64,000 nt of DNA from Mesorhizobium sp. 131-2-1 (GTDB lineage Bacteria > Pseudomonadota > Alphaproteobacteria > Rhizobiales > Rhizobiaceae). A program made the position numbers and the translations under genes. The stretch covers positions 6,138,501 through 6,202,500 of the forward strand of contig NZ_AP023247.1 in the NCBI RefSeq assembly GCF_016756535.1. Direction: 5' to 3'. This document shows positions 8,924-17,918 of the stretch, piece after piece; the stretch's first letter is position 1; each line of letters opens with the position of its first letter. The notes beneath the pieces are model-generated. The model worked only from the letters and a program-made list of their open reading frames with translations. It did no database searches and was not told where the DNA came from.

Positions 8924-10087
8924 ATGAACATCAGGAGCCTCCTGCTCGGCTCAGCTGCGGCCCTGATCGCCGTTTCCTGTGCCCGAGCCGCCGACGCCAT
9001 CGTCCTGGCCGAGCCTGAGCCCGTTGAATACGTCAAGATCTGCGACGTTTACGGCGCTGGTTACTACTACATCCCCGGCACCGAGACCTGCCTGCGCATC
9101 GGCGGCTATATCCGTTACGACATCGGCCTCGGCGATGTCGTGTCGCATGACAAAGCTAGAACCACGGATGTGAAGACTGGCGAGGCCCAGGGCATATGGC
9201 AAAACCACACGCGTTTCACATTCAAAACTTGGACCGGGCAAGAGACCGAACTCGGTACATTGCAGACCTACATCGAGACCCGCATGAACTACGGCAAGCA
9301 CACGGCCTATTCCGGTTCGGACAGTCCTCGATACCATGCCTTCAGCCAAGGCATCACGTTGACTTTCGCCTGGGTTCAGCTTGGTGGCCTCCGAGTTGGC
9401 AAGGACTGGTCCGCCTTCGACATGTTTATTGGCTACGCGGGCGACGTGCTCAATCAGATGCTTATCCCGTACGGCGCCTTCGATACTAATGTGGTTCAGT
9501 ACTACTTTGACGCCGGTAACGGCTTTTCGGCTGTGGTTTCACTCGAAGAAGGCTCGGGCCTGGTCGGCACCATCGACAGCTACGTTCCGCACCTAGTCGG
9601 CGGAGTGAAATACACACAACACTGGGGCGCGATCACCGGCGTTGTCGCTTATGATAGCAACTACGAATCGGTCGCGGGCAAGGTCCGCATCGACGTCGAT
9701 GTTACCGACCAACTCTCGCTATTCGGAATGTTCGGCTACGGCTCCAGCGGCAAGCTCAACGATGACGTCACTAACGCAATCGACGCTCATGGTCGCGGGT
9801 TCTACAAAAGTTGGGGCGGTAACTGGGCTTTCTGGGCCGGCGCCACTTACAAGCTCAATGAGACAACTTCGTTGAATCTTCAGCTCTCGGGTGATCAGCT
9901 CAGGAACTATGGTGTCGCTGCAAACGTCGCCTATACGTTTCTTGCAGATTTCACAATTACAGCCGAACTCGACTATGACCGCTACGGCGACTTCGCCGTC
10001 GGCAAGGTCGACCCTTCCATTAGCTGGGCGAATGCCAACAAAAAGAGCAGTGTCGGCGGCATCCTCCGTTTCGAACGTTCATTCTAA
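8924..10087 (+). CDS. Outer-membrane porin (alphaproteobacterial Porin_2 type)
   Basis: 387 codons from the ATG at 8924, preceded by GGAG; the longer upstream frame lacks a signal peptide at its start. A cleavable signal peptide (residues 1-~22, ending ARA) precedes the family hallmark VKICDVYGAGYYYIPGTETC, in which two cysteines bracket the Y-rich loop, then LRIGGYIRYD. The C-terminus ends in Phe after an alternating beta-strand pattern (GGILRFERSF), as needed for outer-membrane insertion. It should form a 16-stranded trimeric channel for small hydrophilic solutes. It stands alone between relic blocks. Confidence 0.93.
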   Translation: MNIRSLLLGSAAALIAVSCARAADAIVLAEPEPVEYVKICDVYGAGYYYIPGTETCLRIGGYIRYDIGLGDVVSHDKARTTDVKTGEAQGIWQNHTRFTFKTWTGQETELGTLQTYIETRMNYGKHTAYSGSDSPRYHAFSQGITLTFAWVQLGGLRVGKDWSAFDMFIGYAGDVLNQMLIPYGAFDTNVVQYYFDAGNGFSAVVSLEEGSGLVGTIDSYVPHLVGGVKYTQHWGAITGVVAYDSNYESVAGKVRIDVDVTDQLSLFGMFGYGSSGKLNDDVTNAIDAHGRGFYKSWGGNWAFWAGATYKLNETTSLNLQLSGDQLRNYGVAANVAYTFLADFTITAELDYDRYGDFAVGKVDPSISWANANKKSSVGGILRFERSF

Positions 10088-10107
10088 CGGGAGGAAGAGC
10101 TTCATCT

Positions 10108-10328
10108 CGGTGCCTCAGGCGGCGAATGACGATTATGCGGGGGACCTGCCACGCCTGCGGCAGATAAGCGCTGGCACGTTTGCAATCGGATACAGCTGCG
10201 ATTAGGGCGCGGCCGATGCCCCGCCTGCCGGGATGTGACAGCTGGCAAAGCGTTGCGGCAGGTTTGCTGGCGGTCCCGGCACTTGCGCTGACGCGTGCGG
10301 CGCAGTCCGGCGACACGGTGGAGGCCGC
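10108..10328 (+). pseudogene. Decayed duplicate of the internal part of the dapA-family gene
   Basis: This stretch aligns at nucleotide level with 21569-21785 inside the intact DapA-family gene: shared blocks include GCGAATGACGATTA, CAATCGGATACAGC, GCGTTGCGGCAGGT and GCGCAGTCCGGCGAC. It has many substitutions and a stop. It begins just after the porin stop codon. It is a relic of a duplication, not a gene. Confidence 0.8.
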
Positions 10329-10418
10329 CGGCAGATGGGTGGGCGCGTGATCGCCGAAGCAATCGCCGAACTCGCCTAGTATCCCAGCTTCGATAACGAC
10401 TGAATCGGCGGCGACTCA

Positions 10419-10682
10419 ATGCAACCTTGGCTTCCGGAGACCGCGCTGACCGCCGCCGGCCTGACCGCGCTCGCCGCGCAGGATGCTTCGGACAAGCAAA
10501 TCACCTGCGTCAAGGCGCCCTTCAAGTCGCTGATCGACCATGTCTTTATCTCGCCCAATCTCGTGCCGTGCGGCCACGATTTCATGATCCTCGCGCTCGA
10601 CCGAACCATCGAGCGGTTCCTGGAAGTGTCCGATCATCGCCCGGTCCTCTTGCGACTGGCCGGGCCTATCGGTGAGCGTTAG
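10419..10682 (+). pseudogene. Relic of an endonuclease/exonuclease/phosphatase-family protein
   Basis: An 87-codon frame ends with LIDHVFISPNLVP and SDHRPVLLRL. This matches the C-terminal D-H and SDHRPV catalytic motifs of the DNase I-like endonuclease/exonuclease/phosphatase fold. The ~200 residues that should precede them are absent, so it is a 3' fragment of a lost gene, sandwiched between two other relics. Confidence 0.6.
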
Positions 10683-10922
10683 ATCCAGAACGAGGTTACA
10701 CGGGATTCCTACAGCCCGCACATCGCAGTTGGCCGCCTGGCAAAGTCAAAGGGCAACCGTCTCACCGACGAAGACCGCGGCGAGCCGCAATCATCGAGCG
10801 AGGACGAAATAGGGACAGCGAAGGGTTTTATCCGCATGCGGCAGGAGGATCGCTTTGTGGTTAGCGCTATTGCTGCGTATTCGATGCTTTTCTCGACCGG
10901 GTTTGCCAGTAGGCACAGCCAA
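10683..10922 (+). pseudogene. Decayed duplicate of the hemN 3' end
   Basis: Read on the plus strand, the segment CCAGAACGAGGTTACACGGG and the following ~100 bases match the coding strand of hemN around its NEVTRDSYCRHIAAGRLATS region. After a deletion, the very end of hemN (KGF-R-R--RF to the C-terminus) is also recognisable. Frames are broken. The orientation is opposite to that of intact hemN. Confidence 0.75.
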
Positions 10923-11077
10923 GCAGCGTGAGGGGAGGCCAAAGGGATAACCAATCGTCGCTAAACGGCATGCTCCAGCAAATAACGGCAAGGCGGTAGC
11001 GGCGCGCTTGAGCCCCGGTTGAAGTGCTTGGAGTTTTTTCCGAATGGGCGAGCGTTGCGACTAATGAAGGCGTCACA

Positions 11078-12901
11078 TCATTCGACGGTGACTGATTTTG
11101 CCAGGTTGCGTGGCTGGTCGAGATCTGTGCCCATGAAGAGCGCCGTGTGGTACGCAAGAAGCTGTATCGGCAGCGAGAAGATCAGCGGCGCGATAATCTC
11201 GTCGGTGGCCGGCAGCACGATCGTGTGCATCGTATCGAGTTTCGATGCGGCTGCCCCTTTTCCATCGGTGATGAGGATAATGCGCCCTCCGCGGGCGGCC
11301 ACTTCCTGCATGTTGGAGAGGGTCTTGTCGAAAAAGCGATCATGTGGCGCGATGACGATCACTGGCATGTTCTCGTCTATCAATGCGATAGGACCGTGCT
11401 TCAATTCACCCGCCGCATAGCCTTCGGCGTGGATGTAGGAAATCTCCTTGAGCTTCAGCGCCCCCTCCATCGCCAGCGGGAAATTTGTGCCACGGCCGAG
11501 ATAAAGGACATGATGACACTTTGACAGTTCGCGCGACAGAAGCTCAATCTCCGGCTGGATGCTGTCCAGTACCTGCCTCATGAGGCGCGGCATTTCGGCG
11601 AGGCTCTCGACGAGCGCCTGCACCTCATCTTCGGTCACGGTTCCGCGGGCCTTGGCTGCGTGGATGGCGAGTGCGGCAAGAGCGGCTAGCTGGCAGGTGA
11701 AGGCCTTGGTGGAGGCGACGCCGATCTCTGGGCCGGCAAGGATCGGGAAGACCACATCGGCCTCCCGAGCGATGGTCGATTCGCGCGCATTGACGACAGC
11801 GCCAATTTTCAGCCCAAGCTGCTTGCAGTACCTCAGCGATGCCAGCGTATCGGCGGTTTCGCCCGACTGTGAAATGAACAGAGCCGCAGACTGCGGCGAC
11901 AATGGAATCTCGCGATAGCGGAATTCGGATGCAACATCTATTTCGACCGGCAGGCGCGCATAGCGCTCGAACCAGTATTTTCCGATCAGCCCGGCGAGAT
12001 ATGCGGTGCCGCAGGCAGAGATCGCCAAGCTCGGGATCTTGGCGAAGTCGATGCCAGAAACCGCATCGGCACCATTTTCGATGAAATTGATATAATGACC
12101 GAGCGCATCGGCGATGACCTCGGGCTGCTCGAGGATTTCCTTCTCCATGAAGTGGCGATGGCTGCCCTTGTTGGCCAGAGTGGCCACGGCCACGGAGGTC
12201 TGGCGCGGACGCGCGACGGGGTGGCCGTCGTAATCAAATATATCAGCGCCCGTCCTGCCGACAACGGCCCAGTCACCGTCGATGAGATAGGTGATTTCAT
12301 TCGTGAATGGAGCAAGCGCGATCGCGTCGGAGCCCAGGAACATCTCGCCGTCGCCGTGACCGATCGCCAGCGGTGGTCCATTGCGCGCCGCGATGATGGT
12401 CGACGGATCATCCTCAAAGAGGATGGCAAGCGCGTAGGCACCCCTGACGCTTTTCAGCATGGCATGCACCGCCTCACCACGCCTCATGCCCTCCCGGCGG
12501 TGCCTTGCCAAGAGATGCGCAAGGACCTCAGTGTCGGTGTCGGTCTGGAACTCGGCTCCCGTCGCCGCCAATTCGTCCTTCAGTTCGGCGAAATTCTCGA
12601 TGATGCCGTTATGGACGACGGCCACACCATCCGTGAAGTGCGGGTGTGCATTGCGTTCCGTCGGTGGCCCATGGGTTGCCCAGCGGGTGTGGGCGATGCC
12701 GATGGTACCACCCAGCGGCTCTTCCTTGAGTCTCCTCTCGAGATTGACGAGCTTGCCCTCCGCGCGCCGGCGGTGCAAGGTGCCATCGGTGATCGTCGCA
12801 ATGCCGGCCGAATCATAGCCGCGGTATTCCAGACGCTTCAATGCGTCGACCAGGCGTTCCGACACCGGCTGTTGCCCAACGATGCCAACAATTCCGCACA
12901 T
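11078..12901 (-). CDS. nodM: NodM, glutamine-fructose-6-phosphate aminotransferase (isomerizing)
   Basis: 607 codons, the full family length. The N-terminal glutaminase has the Cys nucleophile exposed after Met removal (MCGIVGIVG) and the RWATHG motif. Two SIS isomerase domains follow (~285-430 and ~455-600), with the terminal LAKSVTVE shared by GlmS proteins. The enzyme makes glucosamine-6-phosphate from fructose-6-phosphate and glutamine, the entry step to UDP-GlcNAc. A nod box ~100 bases upstream identifies this as the symbiotic isoform that feeds chitin-oligomer (Nod factor) synthesis and not the housekeeping glmS. It is monocistronic here. Confidence 0.93.
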   Translation of the reverse strand: MCGIVGIVGQQPVSERLVDALKRLEYRGYDSAGIATITDGTLHRRRAEGKLVNLERRLKEEPLGGTIGIAHTRWATHGPPTERNAHPHFTDGVAVVHNGIIENFAELKDELAATGAEFQTDTDTEVLAHLLARHRREGMRRGEAVHAMLKSVRGAYALAILFEDDPSTIIAARNGPPLAIGHGDGEMFLGSDAIALAPFTNEITYLIDGDWAVVGRTGADIFDYDGHPVARPRQTSVAVATLANKGSHRHFMEKEILEQPEVIADALGHYINFIENGADAVSGIDFAKIPSLAISACGTAYLAGLIGKYWFERYARLPVEIDVASEFRYREIPLSPQSAALFISQSGETADTLASLRYCKQLGLKIGAVVNARESTIAREADVVFPILAGPEIGVASTKAFTCQLAALAALAIHAAKARGTVTEDEVQALVESLAEMPRLMRQVLDSIQPEIELLSRELSKCHHVLYLGRGTNFPLAMEGALKLKEISYIHAEGYAAGELKHGPIALIDENMPVIVIAPHDRFFDKTLSNMQEVAARGGRIILITDGKGAAASKLDTMHTIVLPATDEIIAPLIFSLPIQLLAYHTALFMGTDLDQPRNLAKSVTVE

Positions 12902-12997
12902 GTTCTTCTCCGAAGTCTTCCCGGCAGCCTTAGCCGACGCAGACGAGGGACGCCGCCCGGCATGCGCTCAGTTAGAGTCTTCTAATGGAATCCAGTC

Positions 12998-13047
12998 AGT
13001 TCGGTAAAATTGATTGTTGGGATAGCCATCATCCACGCCATGGATGA
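12998..13047 (-). promoter_or_regulatory. nod box (NodD binding site) of nodM
   Basis: On the minus strand the sequence begins CATCCATGGCGTGGATGATG and continues with the core ATCCCAACAATCAATTTTAC then CGAAC. This closely follows the nod-box consensus (YATCCAY...RATG...ATCNAAACAATCRATTTTACCAATCY). It ends 97 bases before the nodM start, a normal distance for a flavonoid/NodD-activated promoter. Confidence 0.9.
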
Positions 13048-13355
13048 ACTAAATCTCAGTCCAATGCGGGTGATGTGAACCGGGGCGTACGCTTCCGCCT
13101 TCAACGGGCTGCGCATATCATGGCCGGCGCCCTCACCTGCGTTAATAGCATGCAAGCCGGCCGGAGGAGACGGGGAATACTTGGGCCGAGTGCGAATGGG
13201 TAGCCCCAGCGCACTCTTTGATCTCGCCGTTCAATTGTGCGGACGCTGCTTCATGCATCATTCCTCGGTTTGCTTCTCCAGGCCGGACGCAATGACTCCT
13301 TTCGGCGACGAGAAGCAAACCCTCTCTTCCGATCCCTGGGGCCACGCACCACGTC
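13048..13355. other. Intergenic region between the nod box and the end of traI
   Basis: No conserved reading frame or recognisable relic was seen. Short frames on both strands lack any protein-family character. Confidence 0.4.
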
Positions 13356-14003
13356 TTAGCTACCGCATGGGCCGTGCGGCAGGCCGAGAATCGGTCGCCA
13401 CAGTACCGGCCCATTCAGACGTCCCCTCCAGCGGATGCGCAACAGGCTGGCGTGAGAGATCTCGAGAAACCCGGCCACCGCCTCCGTTTTGCCGACGGGC
13501 TGCGGCTTTCCGATGCGCGACAATGGCCACGTTGCGAGGCGAAGGATCCGTTCCATACGCGTATCGGTCACCGTCACGATCCGGGTGAGATTGTTGGCCA
13601 AGCCGAATTCGATCATGCCGGCGAAGAGCTCGTAGGTTGCTTGGGCAAGGCCGCCTGCCGCCTTGGGCGTTGATGGGGGCAAATCGAGCGCGAAACGGCT
13701 GCTTTCCCATATGTCGGGACTCGCGGGCGCCACAGCTTCACCCAGCAGCGCCGGGAATGTGTCGCGCAACATGGTCGGCCCAGTGGTTGGCAAGAGGCGC
13801 ACGCAGCCACGAATTCGCCAATCGGATCCCTTGAGCAGCAGATAGACAGGCTTCAAGTCGTCAAAGGTGTCTGTTTCCATTTCGCCTCCGGTCTGAACTT
13901 CCCAATCGAGCCTCTCCTTGAAAACCCGATATCTGAGCCCGTGCATCTCTTTGAGCTCGCCTGCGAATTCGCTGTAGAGGCCAGGTGTGATCAGCTGAAT
14001 CAT
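13356..14003 (-). CDS. traI: TraI/LuxI-type acyl-homoserine-lactone synthase
   Basis: 215 codons from the ATG at 14003 (MIQLITPGLYSEFAGEL); the longer upstream frame is not family-like. The conserved LuxI residues are visible: the R-x3-F-x5-W block in LRYRVFKERLDWEVQ, an acidic pair in FDDLKPVYLL, G-C-V-R-LLPTTGP-TML, and the ESSRFA segment. It should make a 3-oxo- or unsubstituted acyl-HSL from SAM and acyl-ACP. In M. loti ICEs, TraI/TraR quorum sensing controls ICE excision and transfer. A dyad resembling a tra box lies 62 bases upstream. No luxR-type traR is in the window. Confidence 0.93.
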   Translation of the reverse strand: MIQLITPGLYSEFAGELKEMHGLRYRVFKERLDWEVQTGGEMETDTFDDLKPVYLLLKGSDWRIRGCVRLLPTTGPTMLRDTFPALLGEAVAPASPDIWESSRFALDLPPSTPKAAGGLAQATYELFAGMIEFGLANNLTRIVTVTDTRMERILRLATWPLSRIGKPQPVGKTEAVAGFLEISHASLLRIRWRGRLNGPVLWRPILGLPHGPCGS

Positions 14004-14064
14004 TCGTCGCCTCCGTGCGGGTTGTGTTCCCGCCATCGAAGGGCAAAGCGCACAGCGATGCAGC

Positions 14065-14080
14065 CTGTGGACGTTTACAG
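14065..14080 (-). promoter_or_regulatory. Possible tra box (lux-box-like dyad) upstream of traI
   Basis: CTGTGGACGTTTACAG is an imperfect 16-bp palindrome (CTGT..ACGT..ACAG arms are symmetric), centred about 70 bases upstream of the traI start. LuxR-type activators bind ~18-bp dyads at this position relative to luxI-type genes. No consensus for this host was available to me, so the assignment is inference. Confidence 0.4.
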
Positions 14081-14384
14081 CTATCCTCGCGGAAGGATCC
14101 GGATCTCGCCTGACCGGAGGCAGCCAGCCTGGCAACCGCATGGATCGTCCGAACGCGAGCTTTGCTTGGCATTTTCCAGATGGAAGGTCCCCTTGCCCTT
14201 TGAGACCTGCTTTCCAAGGCGTATTCGCGAGTTTTATCCATGCCTTTATGGTCTTGGGAGCGTGGCGGGCAGGCTACACAGTGGGTGGCCGAGAGGTCGG
14301 GAATCAGTTGGAATGGAGGAATTCGTCTCGCCAAAGAGGGGATCCTTTGCAATGCACTGCCTGCCCGACACTCCCGCTTCAACG

Positions 14385-14665
14385 TTACGCGCCACATACC
14401 GCCGAGTAACAGCCGGACCGGCGACGCCGGCTGTGCTGGTTGTTGGCCTGATCAGCGGCGGCACGGTGAATCTGAGCCACGTCGCCAGCCATTTCCACGG
14501 ACCGGCGAGCGTAGCCTCCAACGATCGCCGGCGGCGACGCTTCTTCCAGTTTACCAGTTCGACGAGGACTGGCTGGCGTGTACGCTGGTGGCGCGGCTCA
14601 ACCTACGCCCGCCCTTGCGGCTGTGCCTTGACTGCACCAATTGGAAGCAAGGACATAAGGTTCGC
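14385..14665 (+). pseudogene. N-terminal relic of an IS4-family transposase
   Basis: The frame reads VVGLISGGTVNLSHVASHF, then GPASVASNDRRRRRFFQF. After one frameshift it continues as YQFDEDWLACTLVARLNLRP and LRLCLDCTNWKQG. This is the N-terminal part of IS4-family DDE transposases, up to the first catalytic Asp (LD.TNWK.G). The element ends abruptly ~20 bases before the carbonic anhydrase start, so its insertion defines the upstream edge of that gene. Confidence 0.75.
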
Positions 14666-14683
14666 ATCAAGGAGCGAGGCAAT

Positions 14684-15436
14684 ATGCATCGTCGTAACCT
14701 GATTAGAGCATTCATCGCGCTGGGCGTGTGCCCGATCTGCGCCCAGACCGCGCGTGCGGCCAGCGCCCATTGGGGATATGGCGGCTCGGTCGGGCCGGAG
14801 CATTGGGCCGATCTGGACACGAGAAATTTCGCCTGTTCGGCGGGCAGGCAGCAGTCACCCATCGACATCGCCGGCACGGTAAAGGCGGATATACCGCGCA
14901 TCGACATCAGTTGGCTCAAGGGCGGCGGCAGGATGGTGAACAACGGCCACACCATTCAAATCAACATGCCGGAAGGCAGCACCTTGACCCGCGGGGATCG
15001 CGTCTACCAACTGGCACAGTTGCATTTCCACGCGCCGAGCGAGCATCACGTGGCGGGCATGAGCTTCCCGATGGAAGCGCATTTTGTCCATAAAGACACA
15101 AAGAGCGATACTCTGGGTGTGCTGAGCGCCCTTCTTATGCCTGGCGCGACAAATAACAGCTTTGCCGGTCTCGCCAAGGTCTTTCCGGCCCGGCCCGGCG
15201 AGGAGATGGCAGTTGACGAGTTCGATCCCAACGGGCTTTTGCCGGCCTCGCTCGGCTATTGGACCTATGAGGGATCATTAACGACTCCGCCCTGCACCGA
15301 AAACGTGGAGTGGATGGTTGCAATGGAACCGGTCGAGGTCGACACCGCAGACATCAAGCGGTTTACGACGCTTTACGCATCTAACGCGCGGTCGATCCGT
15401 CCCTCCAATCGGCGCTTCATCCTAGGCCTCAGCTAA
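14684..15436 (+). CDS. Periplasmic alpha-type carbonic anhydrase
   Basis: 250 codons from the ATG at 14684, with AAGGAG upstream. A signal peptide (about residues 1-27, ending ARA) is followed by HWGYGGSVGPEHW, the QSPIDI motif, zinc-ligand histidines in QLHFHAPSEHHV and the third in FPMEAHFVHKD, and the substrate-pocket GSLTTPPCTENVEW. All are hallmarks of alpha-carbonic anhydrases. It interconverts CO2 and bicarbonate in the periplasm. A symbiotic alpha-CA that buffers the bacteroid periplasm is known from M. loti. Its promoter region is occupied by an IS4 relic. Confidence 0.95.
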   Translation: MHRRNLIRAFIALGVCPICAQTARAASAHWGYGGSVGPEHWADLDTRNFACSAGRQQSPIDIAGTVKADIPRIDISWLKGGGRMVNNGHTIQINMPEGSTLTRGDRVYQLAQLHFHAPSEHHVAGMSFPMEAHFVHKDTKSDTLGVLSALLMPGATNNSFAGLAKVFPARPGEEMAVDEFDPNGLLPASLGYWTYEGSLTTPPCTENVEWMVAMEPVEVDTADIKRFTTLYASNARSIRPSNRRFILGLS

Positions 15437-16290
15437 GGTCATCGCGCGCGTCAAGCAAAACCGCGGTAACAATCGGGGGGTTTCGAACAGTACGACGGCA
15501 CCCTGGTGGCGCTGGCATCGACCATAATGCCCTAGAGCGGGATGAATTTGGATTGAATCGAAGGGGATTCCCAAGGGTCTGCAAATCAGATTCAAGATGC
15601 TGGCTGGGAGAAGGAGGCCGGCATGGATGGGCAAGCCATATTCAAACGATCTTCGGGACCGGGTTGTCGCTTCGGTTGAGCAGGAGGGGCTTTCGCGCCG
15701 GCAAGCAGCGGCGCGTTATGATGTCGGCATCAGCTCGGTAATCAGATGGGTGGGGCGCTTTCGAGAAACAGGCAGCGTCAGCCCCGGCCAGATCGGTGGA
15801 CACAAGCCCAAGAAGATCCGCGGCGCCCACCGCGACTGGTTGGTTGAGCGCTGCCGCAATGAGGCCTTCACCTTGCGTGGGCTGGTCGCGGAACTGGCCG
15901 AACGCGGCCTGAAGGTGGACTATCGCTCGGTCTGGGCCTTCGTTCGCGAGGAGAAGCTTAGTTATAAAAAAAGACGCTGGTCGCGGCCGAACAGAGGCGT
16001 CCCGACATCGCGCGCCGGCGTCAGCAATGGTTGAAGTATCGCGCAGCGATCGATCCTTCACGCCTGGTGTTCATCGGCGCCGTTGCGCGGCTGGGCGCCG
16101 GTCGGGGAGCGGCTCTATGCCGAGGTCCCGCACGGCCACTGGCAGACCATGACTCCTGGCGGCACTGCGCCATGATCGGCTGGACGCGCCATGGCTGATC
16201 GACGGACCGATCAACGGCGAGCGGTTCCGGCTCTATGTCGAGCAGGTTCTGGTTCCGACCCTTAAACCCGGTGACATCGTGATCATGGAC

Positions 16291-16551
16291 ATGTGTGGAC
16301 GCCCCCGTTGGTGCAAGAAGAATCTTTCGAAGAGCACGGAGCGTGGTCGGGTGCTGACATGTGTCCGGCCTCTGTTGCGGCTGTCACATGCCGCGGGCCT
16401 GTATGGGAGTTCGCGGAGCGGGTCCAATTCAATCTGGCGCGCTCAAGGCGCGTATCCATGATCTGGTTTTCCCGATCCCGTCTCGTTGACCGTTGCGCCA
16501 TACTCTCCGTTTGACCTTCTCACACTTTCGAGGCCTTCTGGCCGAGCGGAA
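16291..16551 (-). ncRNA. Candidate seekRNA / bridge-RNA region of the IS110 element
   Basis: The ~260 bases downstream of the transposase stop hold no reading frame. In IS1111-type elements the guide (seek/bridge) RNA is encoded in this 3' non-coding segment and pairs with target and donor DNA. The call is positional. I have not folded the RNA or identified the guide loops. Confidence 0.4.
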
Positions 16552-17577
16552 CTAACCCGCCACGGCTGGAGCCCGATAAGTTCCGCCTTTCGCCATCAGT
16601 GCCCAGACGATGCGTGCAGTCTTGTTGGCAAGCGCGACGATCACCAACATGGGCGGCTTGCGGCCCAAGATGCGCATGAGCCATGGGTCCGCAGATTTCC
16701 CCTTCCGCATTGCCCAGCGTACGGCCGCGCTGGCCCCTATGATCAGCAGCCGGCGTAGCGTTCGCTCGCCCATCCGAGACGTCTCGCCGAGCTTCTGCTT
16801 TCCGCCCGTGGAGCGTTGCAGCGGCGTGAGGCCGAGCCAGGCCGCGAAGTCTCGCCCCCTCTTGAAGGTTGTCGCCGATGGAGCCAGAGCAGCAAGTGCC
16901 GTCGCGGTGATCGGCCCTATGCCGGGAATGGTCATCAATCGCCTGGCTTCTGCATCCTCCTTGGCACGCCGGGCGATCTCGCGGTCGAGCACGGCCACTC
17001 TCTCATCCAGCGACCGCAACTGTGCAACGAGCAGAGACAGGATCGGACGGGCAGCTTCGGGGATGGCGGTACCTTTGTCCTCAATCGCCGTGACAAGCTT
17101 GGCGGCATGGAAGAGACCCTGTGCAGCCACGAGTCCGAATTCGGCAAGATGGCCCCGTATCGCATTGATGGTCTGGGTCCGCTGACGAACCACAAGATCG
17201 CGAACGCGGAACACCATTGCCGCAGCTTGCTGCTCTTCGCTCTTCACCGCCACGAACCGCATGGTCGGCCTCTGGGCTGCTTCGCAGATCGCCTCAGCGT
17301 CAGCGGCATCGTTCTTCTGCCGCTTCACGAAAGGCTTCACATATCCCGGAGCGATTAGCCGGGCATCGTGCCCAAGCTTCGCAATCTCCCGCGCCCAATA
17401 ATGACCGCCGGCGCAGGCCTCCATGGCCACCGTGCAAGCAGGCTGCGCGGCAAGAAACTTGAGCACCTGGTCACGACGCAGTTTCTTGCGGAAGGCCACG
17501 GCTCCCGATCCATCCGCGCCGTGCATCTGGAACACGTTCTTCGCCAGATCCAACCCGATTGTGCTAACTTCCAACAT
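16552..17577 (-). CDS. IS110-family DEDD transposase
   Basis: 341 codons, complete. The N-terminal RuvC-like DEDD domain begins GLDLAKNVFQMHG with the first catalytic Asp, followed by MEACAGGHYWAREI and KNDAADAEAICEA with the last two acidic residues. The C-terminal domain has IPGIGPITATALAAL and GRDFAAWLGLTPLQRSTGGK, containing the serine recombinase-like nucleophile region of Transposase_20. It inserts the element site-specifically, guided by an element-encoded RNA in this family. All key residues are present, so the element could be active. Confidence 0.95.
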   Translation of the reverse strand: MLEVSTIGLDLAKNVFQMHGADGSGAVAFRKKLRRDQVLKFLAAQPACTVAMEACAGGHYWAREIAKLGHDARLIAPGYVKPFVKRQKNDAADAEAICEAAQRPTMRFVAVKSEEQQAAAMVFRVRDLVVRQRTQTINAIRGHLAEFGLVAAQGLFHAAKLVTAIEDKGTAIPEAARPILSLLVAQLRSLDERVAVLDREIARRAKEDAEARRLMTIPGIGPITATALAALAPSATTFKRGRDFAAWLGLTPLQRSTGGKQKLGETSRMGERTLRRLLIIGASAAVRWAMRKGKSADPWLMRILGRKPPMLVIVALANKTARIVWALMAKGGTYRAPAVAG

Positions 17578-17918
17578 GGACGCCTCCGTTCAAGTGATGA
17601 TCAACGACACCACTTTGGCACAGCGATGCCGTGAGGGGGCGTCCACCCCATCAATCTCGGCTCGCACAAGGGCAAGGCAATGCGCCGCGCCATTCGCGGC
17701 GTCGGTGCCAGACTCCTGCTCCTGCCGAAATATTCGCCCGATCTGAACCCGATCGAGCAAGCTTTGCCAAGCTCAAGCACTGGCTCAGAAAGGCGGCGCG
17801 CCGAACCGTCGATACTGTCTGCAGCGCGATCGGCGAACTCCTCGATGGCCTCACCGCAACCGAATGCAACAACTACTTCGAAAACGCCGGATACTGTTCA
17901 ACCTAAAATCATCCCGCT

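Larger units (their letters stand above)
16291..17652 (-). mobile_element. IS110-family (IS1111-type) insertion sequence
   Basis: The boundaries are inferred by restoring the interrupted IS630 gene. Sub-terminal inverted repeats GGACGCCCCC (16297-16306) and GGGGGCGTCC (17635-17644) lie a few bases inside both ends, a trait of the IS1111 subgroup. There is no target duplication. One transposase gene and a ~260-bp non-coding segment downstream of it make up the element. Confidence 0.8.
15627..17905 (+). pseudogene. IS630 transposase, disrupted
   Basis: ORF A (15627-16034) encodes the helix-turn-helix part (YSNDLRDRVVASVEQEG, RQAAARYDVGISSVIRW). At the A-run near 15963-15971, a -1 shift would join ORF B (TLVAAEQRRPDIARRRQQ...). 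ORF B has lost the DETW catalytic region by deletion, carries a frameshift near 16140-16170, is cut by the IS110 element, and then resumes at 17653 with NLGSHKGKAMRRAI and LLPKYSPDLNPIEQ. Another frameshift follows this motif. The transposase is therefore inactive independently of the IS110 insertion. Confidence 0.8.
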
